Shown piece after piece: positions 42,076 to 50,058 of a stretch of 64,000 bases of DNA (positions within the stretch are counted from its first letter, which is position 1; the number at the start of each line of letters is the position of its first letter). The notes beneath the pieces are model-generated. The model searched no databases, had not been told where the DNA came from, and saw only the letters and a list, made by a program, of their open reading frames with translations. A program made the translations under genes and the position numbers. The stretch is from Christensenellaceae bacterium. GTDB lineage: Bacteria; Bacillota; Clostridia; Christensenellales; CAG-138. Location of the stretch: the NCBI GenBank assembly GCA_031261085.1, contig JAISKB010000001.1, forward strand, positions 1-64,000. The letters run 5' to 3'.

Positions 42076-43146
42076 ATGCGAACGGTGAACGTGCAAACAA
42101 ACCATACCGCGTATGATGTGATGATCGGTCGAAATATACTCCTTGACGCGGGCGGGCTTATGCGCGCGCGCATACCGGCCTGCCGCGCCATGCTGGTAAC
42201 GGATGATATCGTGGACGCGCTGTATGCCGATTCGGTTTTGGCGGCGGTGCAAAACGGCGGGTACGAGGTATGCAAATATGTGTTCCCGCATGGCGAATGC
42301 TCGAAGAATATGGAATCCTACCGCGCCCTGTTAGAAGCCATGGCGCAAAACGGGCTGACGCGCGGGGATATCCTCATAGCCCTGGGCGGCGGCGTCGTGG
42401 GGGATTTGGCGGGGTATGCCGCCGCAACCTACCTGCGCGGCATACGGTTTGTGATGATTCCCACCACGCTTTTGGCAGCGGTCGATTCCTCGGTGGGCGG
42501 CAAGACCGGCGTGAACCTAAACGCGGGCAAAAACCTGACGGGCGCTTTTTGGCAGCCCGAATTGGTGCTTTGCGATGTGGCCATGTTCGCCACCCTATCA
42601 GACGCAATTTTGGCGGATGGCTATGCGGAAACGATCAAATATGGCATGATACGCGACGCGACGCTGCTTACAGGCCTTCAGCCCGGCACCTTTATGGCGC
42701 AGGCGGAGGCTATGGTGGAGCGGTGTGTAACCATAAAAAGCGAAGCCGTTGCGCTGGATGAGCGGGATACGGGCGCGCGGCAGCTTCTCAACTTTGGGCA
42801 CACGGTGGCGCACGCCATCGAAAAGCTCAGCGGGTATACCATCACGCACGGCCACGCCGTGGCGGCCGGTATGGCGGTTATCACGCGGGCGGCGGAACAA
42901 CACGGGCTGTGCGCCGGCTGCCTTGTGCCGCTCATCGATGTTCTGGAACGCTTCCAGCTCCCCACCGCCACGTCCTATACCGCCGCGCAAATCGCCGGCG
43001 TCGCCGCGCAGGATAAAAAGCGCCTTGGCGGCACGCTGACGCTGGTGCTCCCGAAATCGCTCGGCGTCTGCGTTTTATACCCTATAGCGGCGGATGATTT
43101 TGAAGCCTTTCTCCGCCCGGGGCTGTTAGCGCCCAAAGAATGTTGA
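42076..43146 (+). CDS. aroB: 3-dehydroquinate synthase
   Basis: The 356-residue product carries ALGGGVVGDLAGYAAATYLR, IPTTLLAAVDSSVGGKTGVN, and the metal-binding His in FGHTVAHAIE and HGHAVAAGM. It converts DAHP to 3-dehydroquinate with NAD and a divalent metal. A strong AAGGGGGTG site lies six bases before the start. Third gene of the operon. Confidence 0.96.
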   Translation: MRTVNVQTNHTAYDVMIGRNILLDAGGLMRARIPACRAMLVTDDIVDALYADSVLAAVQNGGYEVCKYVFPHGECSKNMESYRALLEAMAQNGLTRGDILIALGGGVVGDLAGYAAATYLRGIRFVMIPTTLLAAVDSSVGGKTGVNLNAGKNLTGAFWQPELVLCDVAMFATLSDAILADGYAETIKYGMIRDATLLTGLQPGTFMAQAEAMVERCVTIKSEAVALDERDTGARQLLNFGHTVAHAIEKLSGYTITHGHAVAAGMAVITRAAEQHGLCAGCLVPLIDVLERFQLPTATSYTAAQIAGVAAQDKKRLGGTLTLVLPKSLGVCVLYPIAADDFEAFLRPGLLAPKEC

Positions 43147-43158
43147 GGTATGCGGCCC

Positions 43159-44424
43159 ATGCATATTATGATTGAACCGGCGCAGCTATTTGGCCTGGCC
43201 GACAGCAACCTTTCCAAATCGGATATGCACCGCGTGCTGCTGTGCGCCGCGCTTTCGGCGGGCGATACGCTGGTGCGCTACCATGGTGAACGCTCCGCGG
43301 ATATTTTGGCCACCATGGGCTGTTTAACGAATATGGGCGCCCTGCTCTCCCCCGCCAGCTCCTGCATACAGGTGCGGGGCATTGCGGGCACACCCGCCGA
43401 TACTATAGAGCTGGACTGCGGCGAAAGCGGCTCCACCTTGCGGTTTATACTGCCCGTGGCGGCGGCGCTCGGCTGCCGGTGCAGGGTGCATGCCCAAGGC
43501 AGGCTGCCGCAGCGTCCCATCGAGGGGCTGCTCGCGCTGCTAAGCGAACACGGCTGCGATTGCGCATCGCCCCTCTACCCCCTTTCCCTTTCGGGCAAGC
43601 TAGCAGGCGGAACCTACCGCATAGAGGGAAACATCAGCTCGCAGTATATATCCGGCCTGTTGTTCGCGCTGCCCCTGCTGGGTGAGGATAGCCGCATCGA
43701 ATTCCTCTCCCCGCTGGAATCGGCGGCCTATGTGGATATGACGATACGCACGCTGGCGCGCTTTGGCATACATATAGAGCGCGCCCCAAACGGCTACGCC
43801 ATACGGGGCGGCCAGCAATACCATACGCCGGGCGCCGTCACCATAGAGGGCGATTGGTCCTCCGCCGCCTTTTGGCTGTGCGCGGGCGCGCTCAGCGGCC
43901 ATGGCATAACCTGCCGCGGCCTGAGTGAAGAATCCTTGCAGGCCGATAAGGCGATTATAACGATACTAAAGCAAATGGGCGCACAGGTCACCGTGAACAA
44001 TCAGGGCGTTTCGGTGCAGAAAAAAGCGCTCCGCGCGCTCGATTTGGATATGTCGCAAATGCCGGATATCGTGCCCGTTACCGCTGTGCTGGCCGCCGTG
44101 GCAAAGGGTACGTCCGTTTTGCGCAACGTGGGCAGGCTGCGGCTAAAGGAAAGCGACCGGCTGCAGGCGATGCTCGACAACCTGACGGCGCTGGGCGCGG
44201 AGGCCAGCATTTACGGCAATGACCTGGTTATTACAGGAACGCCAAGGCTAAACGGCGGTGTGGTAAACGGCATGGGCGATCACCGCATCATCATGTCGAT
44301 GGCGATAGCCTCCATCGCCTGCAAGGGCAGCGTATATATCCCCGACGCGGGCGCGGTACAAAAATCATACCCCAATTTTTTTGATGAATTTAACAAGCTA
44401 GGAGGTAAAGCCCGTGTCCTTTGA
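43159..44424 (+). CDS. aroA: 3-phosphoshikimate 1-carboxyvinyltransferase (EPSP synthase)
   Basis: The product of about 421 residues has the EPSP synthase pattern: SNLSKSDMHRVLLCAALS, LDCGESGSTLRFILPVAAAL, QGRLPQRPIEGLL, SSQYISGLLFALPLL, GDWSSAAFWLCAGAL, RLKESDRLQAM and the PEP-site GMGDHRIIMSMAIA. Two starts are possible: ATG 43150, only one base after GAGG, or ATG 43159 at the better spacing of ten; I use the second. It ends inside the aroC ribosome site with an 11-base overlap. Confidence 0.94.
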   Translation: MHIMIEPAQLFGLADSNLSKSDMHRVLLCAALSAGDTLVRYHGERSADILATMGCLTNMGALLSPASSCIQVRGIAGTPADTIELDCGESGSTLRFILPVAAALGCRCRVHAQGRLPQRPIEGLLALLSEHGCDCASPLYPLSLSGKLAGGTYRIEGNISSQYISGLLFALPLLGEDSRIEFLSPLESAAYVDMTIRTLARFGIHIERAPNGYAIRGGQQYHTPGAVTIEGDWSSAAFWLCAGALSGHGITCRGLSEESLQADKAIITILKQMGAQVTVNNQGVSVQKKALRALDLDMSQMPDIVPVTAVLAAVAKGTSVLRNVGRLRLKESDRLQAMLDNLTALGAEASIYGNDLVITGTPRLNGGVVNGMGDHRIIMSMAIASIACKGSVYIPDAGAVQKSYPNFFDEFNKLGGKARVL

Positions 44425-45484
44425 ATATGGCAGCAAAGTCAAGGTGGCGATATTTGGCCAATCCCACTCCCCCGCCATCGGGGTGGTGATAGACGGCATA
44501 CCCGCGGGTGAGGCGGTGGATATGCGGACGATTCAAGCGTTTATGCAGCGCCGCGCGCCCGGCCAATCCGCCTACAGCACAAAGCGCAGCGAGGCGGATG
44601 AGGCGACGATTTTAAGCGGCATCGTAGGCGGCGTGACCTGCGGCGCGCCCATCGCGGCGGTGATACAAAACACGGATGCGCGGCCCGGCGATTATGCGGG
44701 GTTCATGAACACCCCCCGCCCCTCGCATGCCGATTATCCCGCCCTCGCAAAGCACGGCGCGGCGCACGATATACGCGGCGGCGGATACTTTTCGGGCCGG
44801 ATGACGGCGCCGCTGTGCTTTGCCGGTGCGCTGGCGGAGCAGATATTGAACCGCAAAGGTATTTTTGTGGGCGCGCACATCGCTTCCATCGGGCTGGTGC
44901 AGGATGAAGGGTTTGACCCGGTGCATGTCTCGAAGGAGGAGCTGCTATCCACCAAGAATAAAACCTTCCCCGTGCGTATCGATGCGCAGGGCGAAAAGAT
45001 GAAGCTGGAAATTGCCGCCGCCGCCGCGGAGGGCGACTCCATAGGCGGCACCGTGGAATGCTGCGTTGTGGGCTTGGCGGCCGGCATGGGGGAACCCATC
45101 TTCGACGGGCTGGAGAATAAGCTGGCGCAGGCGGTCTTTGCTATCCCCGCGGTAAAGGGTATTGAATTTGGGAGCGGGTTTGCGGGCTGTGCCCTGCGCG
45201 GCTCGCAAAACAACGACGCCTATCATATTTTGGATGGAGCGGTGCGCACCCAAACCAACAACAGCGGCGGCATATTGGGCGGCCTGTCTACCGGCATGCC
45301 GGTGTTGTTTCGGGCGGCGTTTAAGCCAACCCCCTCCATTGCTCGTAAACAGCGCACCATCGATTTAGCAACCGGGCAGGATACCGTCATTTCCATCAAG
45401 GGCCGGCATGACCCCTGTATCGTACCGCGCGCCGTGCCCTGTGTGGAAGCGGCCGCCCTGCTTGCAATATTGGATTTATTATAA
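44414..45484 (+). CDS. aroC: Chorismate synthase
   Basis: The 356-residue product has the FMN- and EPSP-binding signatures GQSHSPAIGVVIDGIPAG, RRAPGQSAYSTKRSEAD, RPSHADYPALAKHG with GGGYFSGRMTAPLCFAGALA, and the C-terminal GRHDPCIVPRAVPCVEA. It makes chorismate from EPSP with reduced FMN. The start is GTG with GGAGG eight bases upstream, inside the end of aroA. Confidence 0.96.
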   Translation: MSFEYGSKVKVAIFGQSHSPAIGVVIDGIPAGEAVDMRTIQAFMQRRAPGQSAYSTKRSEADEATILSGIVGGVTCGAPIAAVIQNTDARPGDYAGFMNTPRPSHADYPALAKHGAAHDIRGGGYFSGRMTAPLCFAGALAEQILNRKGIFVGAHIASIGLVQDEGFDPVHVSKEELLSTKNKTFPVRIDAQGEKMKLEIAAAAAEGDSIGGTVECCVVGLAAGMGEPIFDGLENKLAQAVFAIPAVKGIEFGSGFAGCALRGSQNNDAYHILDGAVRTQTNNSGGILGGLSTGMPVLFRAAFKPTPSIARKQRTIDLATGQDTVISIKGRHDPCIVPRAVPCVEAAALLAILDLL

Positions 45485-45498
45485 GAAAGGTGAATGCT

Positions 45499-46635
45499 AT
45501 GAATCTTACTGACCTACGCACGCAAATCGACACCACCGATGATGAGATCGCCCGGCTGTTTAAACGGCGGATGGAGATCGTGAACCAGGTGGCGGAGGTG
45601 AAAAAGCAGAGCGGCGACGCCGTGCTCAACAAAAACCGCGAGCGGGAGATACTTTCCCGCCTGACGCAGGATGAAACGCCCGAAACCGCGGGCCAGCTTC
45701 GCCTTTTATTCTCCACCCTGTTTGGCATAAGCCGCAACCAGCAAAGCGCGCAAATGACGCGAACCACCGAGCTGTCCGACATGATACGGCTGGCAACGAC
45801 CGGCGCCGAAGCGTTCCCGCAAAACGCGGTGGTCGCCTGCCAGGGCATAGAGGGCGCCTATTCGCAAATAGCCTGCGATAAGATGTTCACGTTCCCGAGC
45901 ATATTATATTTTTCCAGCTTCGACAGCGTGTTTCGCGCGGTGGATAAGGGCATGTGCCGCTATGGCATACTGCCCATCGAAAACAGCGCCAACGGCTCGG
46001 TGGCGCAGGTATATGAGCTGATGAAGCTGTATGATTTTTTTATCGTAAAAAGCCTGCGCCTGCGCATCGATCACTGCCTGCTGATGCGCCCGGGCGGGAA
46101 GCGCGGCGACATAAAGGAAATCGTATCGCACGAGCAGGCGCTGGGCCAATGCAGCGCGCTTATTGAAAGCATGCCCGGCGTGCGCGTAACGGTATGTGAA
46201 AACACGGCGATGGCGGCAAAATTCGTATCCGAATCGGACAGGACGGATATTGCGGCCATCTCCTCCCCCGACTGCGCCCTGCTCTACAACCTTTCGGTTG
46301 TCGAGCGCAACATACAAAATACCGAGCACAACTACACGCGCTTTATCTGCATATCCAAACGGTTGGAGATATACCCCGGCGCGTGCAAAACCAGCGTAAT
46401 GCTCACCATCTCCCACCGGCCCGGCTCGCTGTTCGACATACTCTCCAAGCTTTCGGCGTTGGGGCTGAACCTCACCAAGCTGGAAAGCCGCCCCATTGCC
46501 GGGCGGGATTTTGAGTTTATGTTCTACCTCGATTTTGACACGGGCACTTATACCGAGCCGGTACTGCGGCTGTTTGATGAATTGCAGGAAAGTTTGGAGC
46601 AGTTCAAATTCATCGGCAGCTATGCGGAAATGTGA
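45499..46635 (+). CDS. pheA: Bifunctional chorismate mutase / prephenate dehydratase
   Basis: The 378-residue P-protein has an AroQ-type mutase at residues 1-85 (LRTQIDTTDDEIARLFKRRM), a dehydratase at about 110-285 (VACQGIEGAYSQIACDKMF, YGILPIENSANGSVAQVYEL, SHEQALGQCSALIE) and a C-terminal ACT domain (ISHRPGSLFDILSKLSALGL, then LTKLESRPIAG) that in relatives binds Phe for feedback inhibition. It makes phenylpyruvate from chorismate. ATG 45499 has AGAAAGGTGA upstream. Confidence 0.95.
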   Translation: MNLTDLRTQIDTTDDEIARLFKRRMEIVNQVAEVKKQSGDAVLNKNREREILSRLTQDETPETAGQLRLLFSTLFGISRNQQSAQMTRTTELSDMIRLATTGAEAFPQNAVVACQGIEGAYSQIACDKMFTFPSILYFSSFDSVFRAVDKGMCRYGILPIENSANGSVAQVYELMKLYDFFIVKSLRLRIDHCLLMRPGGKRGDIKEIVSHEQALGQCSALIESMPGVRVTVCENTAMAAKFVSESDRTDIAAISSPDCALLYNLSVVERNIQNTEHNYTRFICISKRLEIYPGACKTSVMLTISHRPGSLFDILSKLSALGLNLTKLESRPIAGRDFEFMFYLDFDTGTYTEPVLRLFDELQESLEQFKFIGSYAEM

Positions 46636-46648
46636 TTTGAGGTACGAT

Positions 46649-47887
46649 ATGGAGTATGCGCTTATCGGGCACCCGCTTTCGCACAGCCATTCCAAAAAAG
46701 TCCATGGCTTGCTTGGCGATTATGCGTATGACATCCTAGACCTCCCCGATGAGCGCCTGGATAGCTTTTTGAAGGAGCGCCGCTTTAAGGGCTTAAATGT
46801 CACAATACCCTATAAGCAGAGGGTCATACCATACTGCGCAAGCCTTTCCGCCACTGCCCAGCGGATAGGCAGCGTAAACACCATCGTCGTGCAAGAGGAC
46901 GGCGCGCTATATGGCGACAATACCGATTACAAGGGGTTCCTGTATATGTGCAGGCGGGCGGGCGTGGCGTTTGCGGGGCAAAAGGTAATTATACTGGGCA
47001 GCGGCGGCACCAGCCTTACCGTGCAAGCCGCCGCGCGGGATGAAGGCGCCGCGCAGGTGGCGGTCGTATCCCGCAATGGGCAGTATAACTACCAAAACCT
47101 TTCACTGCTCAAGGGGTATGATATACTCATCAACACCACGCCGGTTGGGATGTTCCCCCACGCCGGGCAAGCGCCGCTCGCGCTTAGCGGCTTTTCAAGC
47201 CTGCGCGCCGTAGTGGACGTGATTTACAACCCCCTCCATACGCGGCTGATACAAAGCGCGGCGCAGCTGGGCATACCCTGCACCGGCGGGCTGCCCATGC
47301 TGGTGGCGCAGGCCGCATACGCGGCGGAGCTCTTTTTGGGTAAGCCGCTCGGCGATGCCGCGATCGGCAGCGCGCTTGCGCAGCTGCGCCGCGAGCTTGC
47401 AAACATCGTGCTCATCGGCATGCCGGGCTGCGGCAAATCCACAATCGGCGCGCAGCTCGCAAGGTCGCTCGGCCGCGCGCATATCGATACCGATGCCGAA
47501 ATCGAGGCGCAGGCAGGTATGTCCGCCGCTGATATTATCCAAGCCAAAGGCGAGCAGGCATTCCGGCAATTGGAAGCCGAAGCGGTGGCGCGCGCGGGGC
47601 GCTTAAGCGGTACAGTCATTTCAACCGGCGGCGGAGCTATACTTTTAGAGGAGAACCGACTGGCGCTACGGCAAAACGGGTTTGTGGCCTGGGTGCAGCG
47701 CCCGCTCCCCCTGCTGGAAACGAAGGGCCGCCCGCTCTCCCTAAGCGGCGCCGCGCTCCAAGGGCTGTATGAGGAACGCGAAGCGTGGTATCAGGCGTGC
47801 TGTGACCATATCATAAAAAATGACGGCGCGATTCCACACGCCGCCAAACAAGTTGAGGAGGCATTTTATGAAGCTGTTGGTGATTAA
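46649..47887 (+). CDS. Fused shikimate dehydrogenase - shikimate kinase
   Basis: One 412-residue protein joins two steps. Residues 1-250 are AroE: YALIGHPLSHSHSKKVH, NVTIPYKQRVIPYC (catalytic Lys), DNTDYKGFLYM (catalytic Asp), ILGSGGTSLTVQAAARDEGA and NTTPVGMFPHAGQAP. Residues 251-412 are AroK: VLIGMPGCGKSTIGAQLARS (Walker A), DTDAEIEAQAGMSAADI, GEQAFRQLEAEA and STGGGAILLEE. Usually these are separate genes. The fusion would hand shikimate from one site to the next. The start ATG has GAGGT five bases upstream. The end overlaps aroQ by 20 bases. Confidence 0.93.
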   Translation: MEYALIGHPLSHSHSKKVHGLLGDYAYDILDLPDERLDSFLKERRFKGLNVTIPYKQRVIPYCASLSATAQRIGSVNTIVVQEDGALYGDNTDYKGFLYMCRRAGVAFAGQKVIILGSGGTSLTVQAAARDEGAAQVAVVSRNGQYNYQNLSLLKGYDILINTTPVGMFPHAGQAPLALSGFSSLRAVVDVIYNPLHTRLIQSAAQLGIPCTGGLPMLVAQAAYAAELFLGKPLGDAAIGSALAQLRRELANIVLIGMPGCGKSTIGAQLARSLGRAHIDTDAEIEAQAGMSAADIIQAKGEQAFRQLEAEAVARAGRLSGTVISTGGGAILLEENRLALRQNGFVAWVQRPLPLLETKGRPLSLSGAALQGLYEEREAWYQACCDHIIKNDGAIPHAAKQVEEAFYEAVGD

Positions 47888-48305
47888 CGGCCCCAACCTA
47901 AATATGCTGGGTACGCGGGAGCCCGCTATATATGGCACGCAAACCTATGCTGATTTGGAGCGCTATATACAGGATTGCTGCGCGCAAGCCGGTACGGAGG
48001 TGGAATTATATCAATCCAACCACGAGGGCGATATAGTAACAAAAATACAGCAGGCGTATGGCGTGTTTGATGGAATTATCCTAAACCCGGCGGCCTATAC
48101 CCACACCAGCATCGCCATACTCGACGCGCTAAAATCGGTTGGCATACCCACGGTGGAGGTGCATTTATCGGACATCTACCAACGCGAGGCGTTTCGGCAT
48201 ATCTCCTATGCGGGCCAAGCCTGCGTGAAAAGCATTATGGGCTTGGGGTTTGAAGGGTATAAGCAGGCGGTGGAATTTTTGGTTGCGCTGGGGTGCGTGT
48301 GGTAA
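47868..48305 (+). CDS. aroQ: Type II 3-dehydroquinate dehydratase
   Basis: The 145-residue product has the type II signature: LLVINGPNLNMLGTREPAIY, QSNHEGDIVTKIQQAY, ILNPAAYTHTSIAILDAL and VEVHLSDIYQREAFRHIS. It dehydrates 3-dehydroquinate to dehydroshikimate as a dodecamer. The start ATG has GAGGAGG six bases upstream, inside the aroE-aroK gene. It completes the seven-step pathway in this operon. No clear terminator follows within the next 60 bases. Confidence 0.96.
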   Translation: MKLLVINGPNLNMLGTREPAIYGTQTYADLERYIQDCCAQAGTEVELYQSNHEGDIVTKIQQAYGVFDGIILNPAAYTHTSIAILDALKSVGIPTVEVHLSDIYQREAFRHISYAGQACVKSIMGLGFEGYKQAVEFLVALGCVW

Positions 48306-48370
48306 GTCGTATATAACCCGCGTCAAATGTGTGGCATCCAGTTCGTTTTTCATCAAACCACCCTGCCTTT

Positions 48371-48751
48371 CTACGATGCGGTCAAATATTTTTTCTCAAC
48401 CACAGGCATAACAAAAAGGCTCATCACCGCCCGCTGCGCGCACACGCAAATACAAGCGACGCCACCCCCAACTTGCCCTAAGAGGATAAGCGTTACGCCT
48501 CCCGCAATTAAAGCGACTGTTTCCAATAAAAGTTTCGCGCAATTCATCGCGCGGCTCGGCTTCGGGTGGCTCTTATGTGTAATCTCCGTAAAAATCCCCA
48601 ACATCCCCGCAAGCATACAAAGGGTACCCCAAAACGGGTACACCAATATAATCAGCACTATGCCGCCGCCAATGACCGGGACGCACTCCGCCATAGCTTT
48701 GATAGACAGAGCCTGTTTTACTTTTTGGATGTCGGCTTTTTTCTTTTCCAT
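48371..48751 (-). CDS. Small membrane protein of unknown function
   Basis: The 126-residue product starts at ATG 48751 with GGAGGG eight bases upstream. It has a basic N-terminus (MEKKKADIQKVKQALSIK) and three or four hydrophobic segments, among them VIGGGIVLIILVYPFWGTL and LIAGGVTLILLGQVGGGVAC, with several Cys. I recognise no family. It is convergent with the aro operon and stands alone. Confidence 0.6.
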   Translation of the reverse strand: MEKKKADIQKVKQALSIKAMAECVPVIGGGIVLIILVYPFWGTLCMLAGMLGIFTEITHKSHPKPSRAMNCAKLLLETVALIAGGVTLILLGQVGGGVACICVCAQRAVMSLFVMPVVEKKYLTAS

Positions 48752-49011
48752 ATCGGGTTCCCTCCTGCAAAATTTAGTATTCCTTGATAGCTTTAAACAC
48801 ATCACGCCAGCTTAATCGCCAAAAATTGGTATTCATGTTCTCAGCACTTCCCTATCGATTCATCTTTTACTAATAAAATATACCAAAACCAAATATCCGA
48901 TTGCAAATACTTTTGCAAAAAAATTAGTATTCGCCGGCAGCGGTATCACGTTCGCCTGTTTATATCCCTTTTTGTGTTTAATAAGTTTTGAGCATAACAT
49001 ACAAATTTTTA

Positions 49012-49040
49012 TTTACATTTAATTGGCTAGCGGGTATAAT
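49012..49040 (+). promoter_or_regulatory. Promoter of the purine-salvage locus
   Basis: TTTACA and TATAAT with a 17-base spacer, about 100 bases before the remnant ORF. The gap from 48752 to here shows no purine riboswitch or other structure I can support. Confidence 0.7.
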
Positions 49041-49143
49041 GAACGAACACTGATAAATTAGTATGACCTTTAAAAATAAAGATATGATTTATTTTAATAT
49101 GATTGGTTGCTCTATTGGCGGCATTTGCGAACGGAGAGATTGT

Positions 49144-49320
49144 ATGGGAATCGGCAGGGCCATTCCTCGGTTGGACGCATTAAAAAAAGTGACCGGCATG
49201 GCACGTTATATGAAGGATTTGCTTCCTCGCAAGTTGATTTTTGGGTATTTATGCCGTTGCACCGGGTATGAAAACATCTTAAACGCTATTGAAAGGGCGA
49301 GTGAAAGTGGAAATGGGTGA
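49144..49320 (+). pseudogene. Deletion fusion of xanthine dehydrogenase subunits (58-residue ORF)
   Basis: The ORF has GGAGAG seven bases before ATG. Residues 1-33 (IGRAIPRLDALKKVTGMARY, then MKDLLPRKLIFG) match the start of the molybdenum subunit of xanthine dehydrogenase. Residues 34-58 (YLCRCTGYENILNAIERASE) match the end of the small [2Fe-2S] subunit, including two of its cluster Cys. The junction is at the similar G-x-L-x-R words of both subunits. In an operon of order molybdenum, FAD, iron-sulfur subunit, one in-frame deletion of several kilobases would leave just this. It is not catalytic. Its context, purine salvage genes, agrees with the origin. Confidence 0.7.
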
Positions 49321-49327
49321 ACAAAAA

Positions 49328-50041
49328 ATGGAATGGGCCTCTGTGCGCAGCCGGTTGCTGTATGAAATGAAAGAAGGCATATTCAAGGACAAAAAACGCT
49401 TGCCTTCCGAGGCGGAGCTTGCCACGAGTATGGGCGTTAGCCGTACACTGGTTCGTGACAATCTTGCCCTGCTTGAACAGGAGGGTTTCATCACCCGTCG
49501 GCAGGGCATTGGCACCATGATCAACAAGCATGTGCTGGACGTAACAACCCGCGTGGACCTTGAAATGGAATTTTCAGAGATGATTGCTGAAGCCGGAGCC
49601 GCACCGGCAGTGAAAATCCTTGAAATTAATACCATTTTTTGTGACGAACGCATTGCCGAGAAACTGGGCATACGCGAAAACACGCCGGTATTTTTGGTAT
49701 CGCGCCTGATAACAGCCAACGGCAAGCCTGCCATTCACTGTGTGGATTATCTTTCGTTCCAGTTAATCAAAGACTATACATACCAGCGGGAGGATTTGGA
49801 AAAGCCGCTTTTCTATTTTCTTAAAAAATTTTGTGATACGGATGTCTACATGGACCTCACCATTGTACGCCCGGTGCTGACGGATGAGCGACTGGCCAAA
49901 ATTTTCAATGCCGACGTGGGCGTGCCGCTGCTGCGTATGGATGAAGTGGGATACAACATTGACGGACAGCGGGTGTTATATGCAGAGGAATATTATATCG
50001 ATGGCGTGTTGGAACACACCATGTTGCGCAAAAAAATATAA
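49328..50041 (+). CDS. GntR-family regulator with UTRA domain
   Basis: The 237-residue product has a GntR winged helix at residues 1-70 (RLPSEAELATSMGVSRTLVR, then LEQEGFITRRQGIGTMI) and a HutC/UTRA ligand-binding domain after residue 90 (PVFLVSRLITANGKPAIHCV). ATG 49328 has GGTGA seven bases upstream; ATG 49313 is an alternative. It is the first intact gene of the purine-salvage locus and lies 17 bases upstream of the adenine deaminase gene, so it is the likely local regulator, with a purine or nucleoside as effector. Confidence 0.88.
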   Translation: MEWASVRSRLLYEMKEGIFKDKKRLPSEAELATSMGVSRTLVRDNLALLEQEGFITRRQGIGTMINKHVLDVTTRVDLEMEFSEMIAEAGAAPAVKILEINTIFCDERIAEKLGIRENTPVFLVSRLITANGKPAIHCVDYLSFQLIKDYTYQREDLEKPLFYFLKKFCDTDVYMDLTIVRPVLTDERLAKIFNADVGVPLLRMDEVGYNIDGQRVLYAEEYYIDGVLEHTMLRKKI

Positions 50042-50058
50042 GTATACGGCGGAGGAAC

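Noticed and set aside
49040..49143. Purine riboswitch before the purine locus
   Set aside because: No TATA-rich P1 with the conserved loop pair was seen.
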